Shown: positions 16,315 through 23,416, numbered from the stretch's first letter. The stretch: DNA of 42,935 bases from CAHJWO01 sp964245885 (GCA_964245885.1 CAXTOX010000019.1:1-42935), one strand, 5' to 3'. Numbers and translations: made by a program. Notes: a model not told the origin generated them from the letters alone.

Positions 16315-18477
16315 ATGACCTATCCCACTCTCCCGACGAACACCGAACCCCTCGAGCTCTGGGGCGGCGTGGAATGCACCGTCAACCGCGTGGGCGACCG
16401 GTTCTTCGACCAGATGGAACGCAACGGCCACGCCTGGCGGGACGACGACCTGGAACGTTTTGCCGCGCTGGGCTTGAAAGCCCTGCGTTACCCGCTGTTG
16501 TGGGAACGCTTGGCCCCGGAGTACCCGCTGGTCACTGACTGGTCGTGGGCGGACCGCCGCTTGCACCGGCTGCGGGAATTAGGCATCCGGCCGATCATCG
16601 GCCTGGTGCACCACGGCAGCGGGCCGCGGCGTACCCACCTGCTCGATCCCGGCTTTGCCGAAGGTCTGGCCGGCTTTGCGCGGCAGGTGGCCGAGCGCTT
16701 CCCGTGGGTGGAGGATTACACGCCGGTCAACGAACCGCTCACCACGGCGCGCTTCAGCGCGCTCTACGGTCACTGGTATCCACACGCCTACGATTCCCGC
16801 AGCTTCGCCCGGGCGTTCTTCAACCAGTGCCAGGCCGTGGCGCTCTCCATGCGCGCCGTCCGCGCGGTCAACCCGGCGGCCCGGCTCGTGCAAACGGAGG
16901 ACCTGGGGAAAACCTTCAGCACCGCGGCCCTAGCCGAGCAGGCCGAGTTCGAGAACCAACGCCGCTGGCTGACCTTCGATCTGCTGGGCGGCCACTTGAA
17001 CGAGAAGCATCCCATGTGGAGCTACCTGCGGGAGGCCGGGGTATCGTCCGAGGAGCTGGGCCGCTTTTTGGATGATCCCTGCCCGCCCGACGTGCTGGGC
17101 ATCAACCACTACGTCACCAGCGAACGCTTCCTCGACGAGCGGCTGGATCGCTACCCCGCCTACGCCCACGCCGGCAACGGCGAAAGAGCGTACGCCGACA
17201 TGCCCGCCGTCCGGGCGTCCGCCCAGGGGGTGAGCGGTGCCGGCCGCCTTTTGCGCGAGGCGTGGGAGCGTTACCGGCTGCCGCTGGCGGTCACGGAAGC
17301 CCATCTCAACTGCACGCGCGAGGAGCAGATGCGCTGGTTCGTCGAGATCTGGCGCGACGCCCGCGCGTTGCGCCAGCAGGAGGGCGTGGACGTGCGGGCG
17401 GTCACCTTGTGGGCGCTGCTGGGCGCGTTCAACTGGACCAACCTGCTGACCCGCGACGATCCCGACAGCTACGAACCCGGCGCTTTCGACCTGCGCGCCC
17501 CCGAGCCGCGCCCGACCGCGCTCGCTACCCTCGCCCGGACCCTGGCCCGGGACGGCGACACGGATCATCCCGTCCTGCGAATCCCGGGCTGGTGGAAGCG
17601 TCCGGAGCGCTTTGCCTGCGAGCCGGCAAACGCTCACCAAGCCCTTACTCCTGCCGTCCTCCAGACGAAAAACCCGGCCGATCCTACCTCCTCGCCGCTT
17701 CTCGTCGTCGGAGCGGACCCCGCGCTTGCCCACGCGCTCGAGCTGATCTGCCGGGAACGTGTGTTGCCCGTCGAACTGTCTGACCCTCGTCGTTTGAATG
17801 GGATCAACCGGGTAGCTGTACAAAGCCTGCTTACCTCCACGGCTCCCTGGGCCGTCATCCACGCACCCGATGAGGTCGAACGACTTGCCGGGAGCACGAG
17901 TCCCGAAGTCGACGCGCACGAAGCCGGGGTCGCCTCTTCCCTCTTGGCGCAGGCGTGCGCGGAACGCGGCATCCCGTTGCTGATCCTTCTCTCCGGCCAA
18001 CGAACTGATCAATCGACGGTTGCGGCTGCGATGAACGCGGTGGAAGCAGCGGACCGGGCTTTCACCGCTTGCCCATCGGCCTTGGTGGTGCGCACCGATG
18101 TACGCTTTGGTCCGTGGGATGGTGACGATTTGGTGTTGGCGGCAGTACGAGCCTTGGCGGCCGGCGAGCCGAGCGACTTGCCTGCGGATCGTTCCTTCAC
18201 GTTGACCTACTTGCCCGACTTTGTACAAGTCTGCCTCGACCTGCTGCTCGATGGCGCGACCGGGACGTGGAACCTGTCGAACGCAGGCGCGCTGGACCAG
18301 GAGATGTTCGACGCCTGCGCGTCGGAGATCGCCTCCCGCGCCCCGGAGGTAGTGTCCGGGAGTTTGCCAAAAGAAGTGCCTTCCCTCCTGCCTTCCACGC
18401 TGGTTGCTGGTCAGTCCGCTGCCCTGCTGCCCTCTTGGCAGTCGGCGTTGAGGCGTCTGATCCGGACTCACATGTGA
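16315..18477 (+). CDS. GH1 glycosidase fused to RmlD-like reductase domain
   Basis: The 720-residue protein combines two domains. Residues 1-~435 are a family 1 glycoside hydrolase-like (beta/alpha)8 barrel: general acid/base in TPVNEP (E140) and a probable nucleophile in AVTEAHL (about E328). Residues ~460-715 resemble an NAD(P)-dependent sugar reductase/epimerase of the RmlD type (VVGADPALAHALELI, a Rossmann start with a weakened glycine motif; LVVRTDVRFGPWDGDD; GTWNLSNAGA). This fusion is known in scattered bacteria but its substrate is not established to my knowledge. A role in making or editing a surface glycan with the nearby GT2 and methyltransferase is inference. The 3' end abuts an integrase remnant. 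Confidence 0.88.
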   Translation: MTYPTLPTNTEPLELWGGVECTVNRVGDRFFDQMERNGHAWRDDDLERFAALGLKALRYPLLWERLAPEYPLVTDWSWADRRLHRLRELGIRPIIGLVHHGSGPRRTHLLDPGFAEGLAGFARQVAERFPWVEDYTPVNEPLTTARFSALYGHWYPHAYDSRSFARAFFNQCQAVALSMRAVRAVNPAARLVQTEDLGKTFSTAALAEQAEFENQRRWLTFDLLGGHLNEKHPMWSYLREAGVSSEELGRFLDDPCPPDVLGINHYVTSERFLDERLDRYPAYAHAGNGERAYADMPAVRASAQGVSGAGRLLREAWERYRLPLAVTEAHLNCTREEQMRWFVEIWRDARALRQQEGVDVRAVTLWALLGAFNWTNLLTRDDPDSYEPGAFDLRAPEPRPTALATLARTLARDGDTDHPVLRIPGWWKRPERFACEPANAHQALTPAVLQTKNPADPTSSPLLVVGADPALAHALELICRERVLPVELSDPRRLNGINRVAVQSLLTSTAPWAVIHAPDEVERLAGSTSPEVDAHEAGVASSLLAQACAERGIPLLILLSGQRTDQSTVAAAMNAVEAADRAFTACPSALVVRTDVRFGPWDGDDLVLAAVRALAAGEPSDLPADRSFTLTYLPDFVQVCLDLLLDGATGTWNLSNAGALDQEMFDACASEIASRAPEVVSGSLPKEVPSLLPSTLVAGQSAALLPSWQSALRRLIRTHM

Positions 18478-18496
18478 AGTGCCGGTGGTGCGAGCG

Positions 18497-18645
18497 GCCG
18501 CGCGGCGCAGGAAGTTTTTGAGCGAGCGACGAAGCTCCTTGTCGAAGCGCTTAATTCTGGCATCATATCTGCCTATCAGTGTATCATGGTAGAAGCACCC
18601 GCCCACTTCCTCGCATGCCGTCAGTCCATCCACCTGTGTTCTCAT
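18497..18645 (-). pseudogene. Integrase (tyrosine recombinase) N-terminal remnant, left copy
   Basis: Minus-strand translation reads EEVGGCFYHDTLIGRYDARI, then KRFDKELRRSLKNFL, and loses similarity at about 18497, only 19 bases from the end of the GH1 fusion gene. It aligns with the right-hand integrase remnant (FEKVGECLYRYIPTGTYYARI, then KRPGKEV). The pattern, a short aromatic-rich SAM-like arm followed by (K/R)xLxTxD, is typical of the start of tyrosine site-specific recombinases. The catalytic domain is absent. It points away from the truncated tRNA-Val about 94 bases to its right, the same geometry as on the right-hand copy. Confidence 0.6.
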
Positions 18646-18738
18646 CGCGGTGCGAACGTGAAGTGGCTAAAGACGGTGGACCACAGAGAATCGAGCGGAG
18701 CCGGGAACTTTTACAACCTACCGATGCACAACATCTCA

Positions 18739-18783
18739 GGGCGGTTAGCTCAGCGGTAGAGCGGCTTGTTTACACCGAGTTGG
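18739..18783 (+). pseudogene. Truncated tRNA-Val (5' half only)
   Basis: These 45 bases match 22608-22652 of the intact tRNA-Val with one mismatch. They cover the 5' acceptor strand, D arm, anticodon arm with TAC, and three bases beyond. The T arm and 3' acceptor strand are absent; the sequence switches to unrelated AGCAGTTTATC. The -10 box seen before the intact gene is not conserved here, so it is probably silent. Confidence 0.85.
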
Positions 18784-19060
18784 AGCAGTTTATCTCACCT
18801 CGCGTCCACCTTATCCCACGCGGTCTTTAGCTCTGTAGGTCAAGGGGATGCGGCGGGTTGTCCTCATCTCAATATGCGCTCAATCACTCCCATCTGAGCG
18901 GCGCAAGTGGATAAAGAAGTGGACAAAGGATCATCTTCGCTCATCCGCATATCGTCAGGGAACATCCATGAACGCCTACCTCATCGACGCCAACACGCTG
19001 CTGGTGCCCTTCCGGGCCTTGCGGTAAGTGGGCCGCTGACAATCATCCGGCGTGGTGACG
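18784..19060. other. Spacer with possible toxin remnant
   Basis: This stretch after the truncated tRNA shows no full gene. It holds only a 19-codon frame (18968-19027) that begins like a PIN-domain protein. The rest has no hairpin or repeat I could support. Confidence 0.5.
18968..19027 (+). pseudogene. Possible PIN-domain gene start, truncated
   Basis: The frame reads MNAYLIDANTLLVPFRALR-stop. The segment YLIDANTLL resembles the first strand and acidic residue of VapC-like PIN ribonucleases (consensus xxxLDTNxLL). Only 19 codons remain, so at best it is a decayed fragment. Chance similarity cannot be excluded. Confidence 0.25.
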
Positions 19061-19411
19061 ATGAACGCGCAAAATCCAGAGACGGGACCGGCGGCATCAG
19101 GGCTGCCGTCGCGGCAGGCGGCGTGGAGTGAAGCGGTCGTTCTACTGGCGCGGGCGGCACGACTGACGGCGGTCTTTCGGCGGCTGTTCTGGGTGGCCGC
19201 GGCCGGTTTGGGTCTGACGGGGATGGTGGTGGTGTACGGGGACTGGGAGGCGCATCCCGGCTGGTGGGTGGGATGGGCGGTCGTGGGACAAACGTGGATG
19301 GCCGCCGCCGCCTGGTGGGCCTTGCGGGTGTACGGACGAGCGGAGGAGTTGGAACAGGAGGCGGCGCGAGCGGCCCCGGCTCTGGCAGACAGCCTTGATG
19401 GACACCGGTGA
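19061..19411 (+). CDS. Small two-helix membrane protein
   Basis: The 116-residue product (ATG at 19061; two in-frame GTG codons lie just before) has two hydrophobic segments, LFWVAAAGLGLTGMVVVYGD and WWVGWAVVGQTWMAAAAWWA, joined by a short loop. A charged C-terminal helix follows (RVYGRAEELEQEAARAAPAL). No enzymatic motif is visible and I do not recognise the family. It is the best-formed gene in the stretch between the two tRNA-Val copies. It could be island cargo; a role as accessory membrane protein or small effector is open. Confidence 0.5.
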   Translation: MNAQNPETGPAASGLPSRQAAWSEAVVLLARAARLTAVFRRLFWVAAAGLGLTGMVVVYGDWEAHPGWWVGWAVVGQTWMAAAAWWALRVYGRAEELEQEAARAAPALADSLDGHR

Positions 19412-19560
19412 CGAGCCGACACCCGATGCACCGGCGAGCGCCAGAGCAACGTGCGACACCCCGCCGGCCACTGCTTTTTTCGCCACTCCTGGACGGGGCA
19501 AGTTCCTCTCGCCTGACTGCCAGCCTCTTCCAACCGTCTTGCGAGCTTTTGCCATCCGCA

Positions 19561-19599
19561 AAAGAAAACCCCGCCGCCGGGATCGGACCGGGGCGGGGC
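19561..19599 (-). terminator. Rho-independent terminator on the minus strand
   Basis: The stem is CCCCGCC(G)CCGG (19569-19580) with CCGGGGCGGGG (19588-19598) and a 7-base loop. On the minus strand it is followed by TTTTCTTTT. It would end transcripts coming from the interrupted minus-strand gene at 19625-19975. Confidence 0.75.
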
Positions 19600-19624
19600 T
19601 GTTGTGAGATGAGGCGACGGCGAA

Positions 19625-19975
19625 TCACAACCCGAACGCCTGCCTGACCTCTGGCTGTTCGTCCAGTTGGCAATCGAACACGAAGCAGCACGCATCGTCA
19701 CCCACGGCTTACCGGATGAAATCCTCCGGTTCGACGTGGGCCAGCAACGCCGCTGGACGGATCATCGCGGCACCAACGCCGCTAAATCTCACCGTGAACG
19801 AGCTTGCTTCTCCTTTTCCGAGCGGCGGTCGAAGACGAATCGGCTGCTCGAACGGTGGTTCATTGGCTTCATCGCGCTCATCGCGCCGCCGGTCTTCCGC
19901 CTCGATCACATCACGCAGCAGGCAGTTGAACGAATCATCACCGTGCGGAGCTACGTCGTAGCCTTCACGCGCCAA
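19625..19975 (-). pseudogene. Small minus-strand gene interrupted by an in-frame stop
   Basis: From the TTG at 19975 the frame reads AREGYDVAPHGDDSFNCLL, then RDVIEAE, a charged middle and HVEPEDFIR, and then stops with TAA at 19709-19711. The same frame continues without further stops for 27 sensible residues (AVGDDACCFVFDCQLDEQPE and on) to a TGA at 19625. A good terminator follows 26 bases later. I therefore read it as one gene of about 116 codons with a single nonsense change, or a sequence error at that codon. The family is not recognised. Coding on the opposite strand looks less natural. Evidence is composition and terminator placement only. Confidence 0.35.
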
Positions 19976-20367
19976 CGCGGGCTTGCGGCGGCGGTGAAAA
20001 ACGGCGCGCGGAGGGGGGCTGTACGGACATCCTTGAACGCTCCCAAACGTCCCCGAACGATCGTTGTGTTGCTCGAAACGGAAGATTGCGGCAAGTTGCT
20101 TTCGCGAAAGGAATGTCTTCCCATGTCACCCGCTCCCGCTTACCAGCCGCCTTCGCCAGACGATTTTCCGCTTGCTGCCAATCAGGGCTTCGGAGCGGTG
20201 GGTCGCTTTTGCCGGGCCGTCTCCAGTGTGGCAGGCGGGTGTTCGAGCCGGACCCGGACTGCTGAGCAAAGTCTTCAGGAAGGGAGCAGCGGCGGCGCAG
20301 CCTGTGTTGCTGCGGCCCCATAAAAACTCCCGGCATCTGACGGACCGTCCTTGGCGGATGGCTCTGT
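19976..20367. other. Spacer of 392 bases, no supported gene
   Basis: Open frames exist on both strands (for example minus 19965-20336), but their translations are Arg/Pro/Ser-rich and show no domain. I see no tRNA, strong hairpin or repeat. Confidence 0.4.
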
Positions 20368-20565
20368 GTGGACAGCGCGACGGCTTTCGAGATCAGGTAC
20401 CGGGAGCATGACGACGGCGGCGATCCGGTCGAACTGGTCGGTCCGCTGATCGGCCCTCACCGCTTCCGCACCGTCGCGGAGGCTTACCGCTACTGGAAAC
20501 GCAGCTTTGCGCCCCTCTGCGATGCGCCCTTGAAGGTTTACGTCTCTCGAGAGGACGAGGGGTGA
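20368..20565 (+). CDS. Small hypothetical protein
   Basis: The GTG at 20368 opens a 65-codon frame. It reads FEIRYREHDDGGDPVELVGP, then FRTVAEAYRYWKRSF, and ends KVYVSREDEG. The alternation of beta-like and amphipathic helical segments and the normal amino-acid balance make it look coding, unlike frames around it. No motif identifies a family. It lies inside the region bounded by the two tRNA-Val copies and is flanked by spacers of over 300 bases, so it is probably transcribed alone or is cargo of the island. Confidence 0.45.
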   Translation: MDSATAFEIRYREHDDGGDPVELVGPLIGPHRFRTVAEAYRYWKRSFAPLCDAPLKVYVSREDEG

Positions 20566-20904
20566 GCGGTTGGGAGTGGTAAGCCAGCGGAAGGCCCGTT
20601 CCCCGCACAGGCTGACGTGTCCGGTCGTAAAGCAACGGCGCGTGCTCCGGTCGGAGCGCCGTGCCGTTAGAAGCGCCGCGTGATCCGCGGCGCGGGAGCT
20701 TTGGCGACTTCGCTGCCGGCGGCTGGCGCGGGCTTCGGCGGGCAAGGTTCCTGTGGCGGGGCGCGGCGCTCGCCGGCGGCGGGGCGTTGTCTCTCGCCTG
20801 AAGACGCTTGACGTGAAGCCCCCGCGCCGAGGCCATGAGGCGGGCCAGCAAGGCACGCCGGGTGGCCGGCGGCCGGTAGGAGGAAGGCGCTGGCATGGCT
20901 AGGA
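20566..20904. other. Spacer of 339 bases, no supported gene
   Basis: A minus-strand frame (20393-20896) begins 8 bases after the PEP-CTERM gene stop, but its translation is almost entirely Arg, Pro, Ser and Ala and also overlaps the hypothetical gene at 20368-20565 antisense. I do not call it. No other structure was seen. Confidence 0.4.
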
Positions 20905-21681
20905 CTACGCGGCGCGGTGACGCCGACGCATCACCAGCACGCCCATGCCCACGACGCCAAGGCCCGTCAGTGCCCAGGTGGACGGCTCGGGCACCAGGTT
21001 GACCGCGTCGATGTTCTGCGTGCCGGCAAGCTCGACGCGGAAGGTGTAGGTGCCCGCGGCCAAGTTGTTGGCGGCAAAGGAGTTGATCTCCCAGCCGGGA
21101 TTGGCGCTCAACGCCGCGCCGGTCGCCGTGGTGTCGCCGTAGCTGGTCAGCACGTTGGTGCCGGTCGTACCCGTGCCCGCGTAGATGTCGATGCGGCTCG
21201 TGTTGCCGGCCGTGAAGTTCGCCACGGTGCCCGCTTGGTTGCCGCCCGTGTCGCGGATGCCCAGCGCGTAGGAGCCGGAAAGGTTCGTGGTTGCGGTGAG
21301 CGTGAAGGTTTGCGTGATGATCGTAAAGCCGTTCACGTCGTTGGTGCCGTCAAAGAAGTGGTTGCCGCCCGTGTCCGTGTTCTGGTTGGCGGTAGCCCCG
21401 GTGGCGGTCGAGCCGCCGCTGTATGCCCCGTTGAAGGGCGCGAGGTTGGGGAGCGCAAAGCCGGTGCCGGTGGCTGATCCCTGTTGGATGTCGGTGTTGC
21501 CCGAGATCAAGGCCCAGCCGGGTACGGTCACGCCGGGGTTGGTGCCGTTGGCAAAGGCGGTGCCGTTGCCGTTCTCGAACCCGCCGTTGAGCAGCAGGTT
21601 GACGGTGGCGTGGGCGGGGGTGGCGGCGAGCAACGCAGCACACGCGAGCGGGAAGAGACGGAGAAGTTTCATAGGTTTCAT
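20905..21681 (-). CDS. PEP-CTERM sorting-domain protein
   Basis: The 258-residue secreted protein starts MKPMKLLRLFPLACAALLAA, a signal peptide ending near AHA. A beta-rich central domain follows (NLLLNGGFENG near the start; many Thr, Asn, Gly and no Cys), similar to carbohydrate-binding-like folds in this class. The C-terminus has the sorting signal: VPEPSTWALTGLGVVG, a membrane helix, and RRRHRAA. Exosortase-type enzymes recognise this tripartite tail and couple export to exopolysaccharide; no exosortase gene is in the window. The ATG at 21681 was preferred over the longer frame because the signal peptide begins there. Its position between the integrase remnants suggests horizontal acquisition or a hot spot insertion. 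Confidence 0.88.
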   Translation of the reverse strand: MKPMKLLRLFPLACAALLAATPAHATVNLLLNGGFENGNGTAFANGTNPGVTVPGWALISGNTDIQQGSATGTGFALPNLAPFNGAYSGGSTATGATANQNTDTGGNHFFDGTNDVNGFTIITQTFTLTATTNLSGSYALGIRDTGGNQAGTVANFTAGNTSRIDIYAGTGTTGTNVLTSYGDTTATGAALSANPGWEINSFAANNLAAGTYTFRVELAGTQNIDAVNLVPEPSTWALTGLGVVGMGVLVMRRRHRAA

Positions 21682-21823
21682 GTGGTGAGACGATACAAAG
21701 CAGCACCGATGCCAAACAAACCCCCGCACGGATGGGGAGCTTCCCCCAAATTGATCCACGCCAAATCACCAGCACCTGGAACACCGCCGGTCGGTGGCAA
21801 GCGGTCGCGTAGATCAAAGCCCC

Positions 21824-21961
21824 TCAGTTTTGCCCGGACTGCTCCAGCCGCTGTAGGAACCGCCGGCGCACGGCTTGGATGCTGGCCAGTTCGTCGTCCG
21901 TGATGACCTGCTCTGTCTCTGCCAGCGCGTCACGCTCGGTAACATTCAATTGCAAGCTCAT
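21824..21961 (-). CDS. 45-residue protein with strong Shine-Dalgarno
   Basis: The frame reads MSLQLNVTERDALAETEQVI, then TDDELASIQAVRRRFLQRLE and QSGQN: a short acidic N-terminal part and a basic amphipathic helix. AGGAGG lies 7 bases before the ATG, one of the clearest ribosome-binding sites in the window. The ATG overlaps the stop of the integrase remnant (ATGA), so translation of the two may be coupled. The family is unknown. It could be an island-encoded regulator, an antitoxin-like peptide or a displaced recombination accessory factor; none of these can be chosen from sequence. Confidence 0.5.
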   Translation of the reverse strand: MSLQLNVTERDALAETEQVITDDELASIQAVRRRFLQRLEQSGQN

Positions 21962-22583
21962 CGCGTGGCCTCCTTTCTCCTCTTGGCGCTCTGGTTCTGG
22001 CCCGTCGCCATGTATCGGTCGTAAAGGTCCGCCAGCGTAACGCGGTCCATCCCTCCTGCGGTGCGGTCCACTTCGTGGTGGAGGTCTGCCAGCTTCCGCT
22101 TGACCGTCGCGCGGTCGGCGGTGTCGAGGCTGCGACACACTTCCTGGCGGTGGTACAGTTTGATGTCTAGGCAGCCCCGGCAGGGGCGGCAGAACTTAGC
22201 CTAAGGCGTGAGCCGTGGGAAAAGAACAAAAAACGGGTCCGCCCCGGCAGGGGCGGCAGAAAACCGGCCGGGTGGTCCCGGCACGAGGGCGTCCTTTCTT
22301 CCGCCCCTGCCGGGGCTAGGCTCACGAGGCATCGTCTCCCCACGGCTCACGCCGTGGGCTGCACTCTTCCGCCCCTGCCGGAGCTGAAAACTTGCCAAAC
22401 TGTACCACTACCCACTTCCTTGCCAGGACGCTTTATTCTGGCATAGTATGTCCCTGTTGGGATGTAGCGGTAGAGGCACTCGCCCACTTTCTCAAATGCT
22501 GCTGTCTTGCTCTCTAGTGCGCTCCTAGGTATCTGAAGCGTAAAGTGGACAAGAGCGAAATGAAGCGATGCCAAAACAGTCAC
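21958..22583 (-). pseudogene. Tyrosine recombinase (integrase) N-terminus split by mobile repeat
   Basis: Two minus-strand pieces belong together. The first (22583-22409) reads FEKVGECLYRYIPTGTYYARI then KRPGKEV. The second (about 22149-21958) reads RQEVCRSLDTADRATVKRKL then ADLHHEVDRT and VTLADLYDRYMATGQ. Together they match the arm-binding and core-binding start of tyrosine integrases (YYARIKxxGKEVxRSLxTxDRAxAKRKLADL). Between them sits a 259-base palindromic element flanked by AGGAAGTG on both sides, so it inserted into the gene. The frame ends soon after at a TGA (21958) and the catalytic domain (R-H-R-Y) is missing. The gene is divergent from the adjacent tRNA-Val, whose sequence is the natural attachment site type for such enzymes. 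Confidence 0.75.
22150..22408. mobile_element. Palindromic mobile element, copy 3, with 13-bp terminal inverted repeats
   Basis: The ends GTGGTACAGTTTG (22150-22162) and CAAACTGTACCAC (22396-22408) are perfect inverted repeats. Inside are the three nested hairpins of the family (GCCCC-GGCA-GGGGC, the CGGC-GTGA-GCCG type, GCCCC-GGCA-GGGGC) and their mirror images, core 22173-22385. No coding frame is present, so it must move in trans if it moves at all. The host integrase reads AGGAAGTG on both sides, which suggests a short target duplication. Confidence 0.8.
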
Positions 22584-22590
22584 AAGCGCC

Positions 22591-22596
22591 TATGAT
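22591..22596 (+). promoter_or_regulatory. -10 box of tRNA-Val
   Basis: TATGAT ends 11 bases before the first base of the mature tRNA, a good -10 match (5 of 6). No strong -35 is apparent 17 bases upstream. The truncated left copy lacks this box. Confidence 0.5.
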
Positions 22597-22607
22597 TCAG
22601 TTGGTTA

Positions 22608-22679
22608 GGGCGGTTAGCTCAGCGGTAGAGCGGCTCGTTTACACCGAGTTGGTCGGGGGTTCGAATCCCTCATCGCCCA
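22608..22679 (+). tRNA. tRNA-Val (anticodon TAC)
   Basis: 72 bases fold into a complete cloverleaf. The acceptor stem is GGGCGGT/ATCGCCC, the D stem GCTC/GAGC, the anticodon stem GCTCG/CGAGT with loop TTTACAC (anticodon TAC, reads GTA and related Val codons), the T stem GGGGG/CCCTC with TTCGAAT. The discriminator is A and CCA is not encoded. Its first 45 bases are duplicated at 18739-18783. Confidence 0.97.
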
Positions 22680-22681
22680 TG

Positions 22682-22707
22682 GTTCCACGACCGAATGCAC
22701 GTGGAAC
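22682..22707 (+). terminator. Hairpin just after tRNA-Val
   Basis: GTTCCACG (22682-22689) pairs perfectly with CGTGGAAC (22700-22707) around a 10-base loop and is followed by TTT. It probably ends or processes the tRNA transcript; the T run is short, so efficiency is uncertain. Confidence 0.4.
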
Positions 22708-22741
22708 TTTCGCCGTAAGATGCTACTTTAAGAGCGAATCT

Positions 22742-23341
22742 ATGATCAAAACTCTACTCGCTACTACGGGCGTGGTTCTTTTGGCCGCGTCCGGGTTGCA
22801 GGCTGCGCCCCAAGGAAGATTTGGTGGTGCTCACGGCGCTTCCGCCGGCAACGGTGCCAGGGCTCAAGCCCGGCCTTCGGCAAACTATTCTCGTGGCTAC
22901 CGTGGAGGCCGCTACGGCTACCGCGGGGGGTATGGCGGCTACCGTCATCGCTACTACCTCGGCGGCATCCCGTACTTCTACGATCCGTTCTTCTTCGGCT
23001 TCGGCTACGGTTACTACGGCGGATTCTACGGCGGTCCGGCTGGCTACGGGCCATACGGCTACAACAACGGCGCGTACGACGGCCGTGTGGTCGACGGACA
23101 AAACCAAAATCGCAACGTCGGCGACGCGCCGGATCCTTCCGCGTTGCCGAAAGAGGTGCAAAAGCAGCTCTCCAAGCGCGGGTATTACCGGGGGAGCATC
23201 GACGGGGAATTTGGCCCCGCCAGCAAGAGTGCTCTGACGCGCTTCCAGCAAGACAACCACTTGCGCGCGACCGGGCGGGTCGACGGCGCGACGCTCAAGG
23301 CGCTCGGCTTCGAAGATCGCGACGGTTCCGACCGCGAATAG
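22742..23341 (+). CDS. Secreted peptidoglycan-binding-domain protein, Gly/Tyr-rich
   Basis: The 199-residue protein opens with a signal peptide (MIKTLLATTGVVLLAASGLQ, cleavage likely after AAP or just before). A Gly/Tyr/Arg-rich low-complexity part follows (about residues 45-115, YRGGRYGYRGGYGGYR type). The C-terminal ~65 residues form a peptidoglycan-binding domain 1: LPKEVQKQLSKRGYYRGSID, GEFGPASKSALTRFQ, and LRATGRVDGATLKALGF. Such domains anchor proteins to the wall. No catalytic domain is present, so it is probably structural or an adaptor. The ATG at 22742 was chosen because the signal peptide starts there; the open frame upstream runs through the tRNA. Confidence 0.85.
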   Translation: MIKTLLATTGVVLLAASGLQAAPQGRFGGAHGASAGNGARAQARPSANYSRGYRGGRYGYRGGYGGYRHRYYLGGIPYFYDPFFFGFGYGYYGGFYGGPAGYGPYGYNNGAYDGRVVDGQNQNRNVGDAPDPSALPKEVQKQLSKRGYYRGSIDGEFGPASKSALTRFQQDNHLRATGRVDGATLKALGFEDRDGSDRE

Positions 23342-23366
23342 CTTCTGGCACCTCGTTGGTCTTTTG

Positions 23367-23400
23367 ATGCGGCCTGCTCCTGCGAAGGGGCGGGCCGCAT
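23367..23400. terminator. Hairpin between convergent genes
   Basis: ATGCGGCC (23367-23374) pairs with GGCCGCAT (23393-23400) around 18 bases. It lies between the stops of two convergent genes, so it may serve both. No strong T run follows on either strand. Confidence 0.45.
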
Positions 23401-23416
23401 TGCATTTGTCCGCTCG

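Noticed and set aside
16930..18645. Long minus-strand frame opposite the GH1 fusion gene
   Set aside because: Only its first ~50 residues (18645-18497) look like protein, an integrase start; the rest is an antisense shadow of the GH1 fusion.
19667..20323. Plus-strand 218-codon frame in the island region
   Set aside because: No domain or signal; the opposite strand reads more like protein and ends at a proper terminator.
20393..20896. Minus-strand frame directly after the PEP-CTERM gene
   Set aside because: Composition is almost all Arg/Pro/Ser/Ala, no domain, and it overlaps a better plus-strand candidate.
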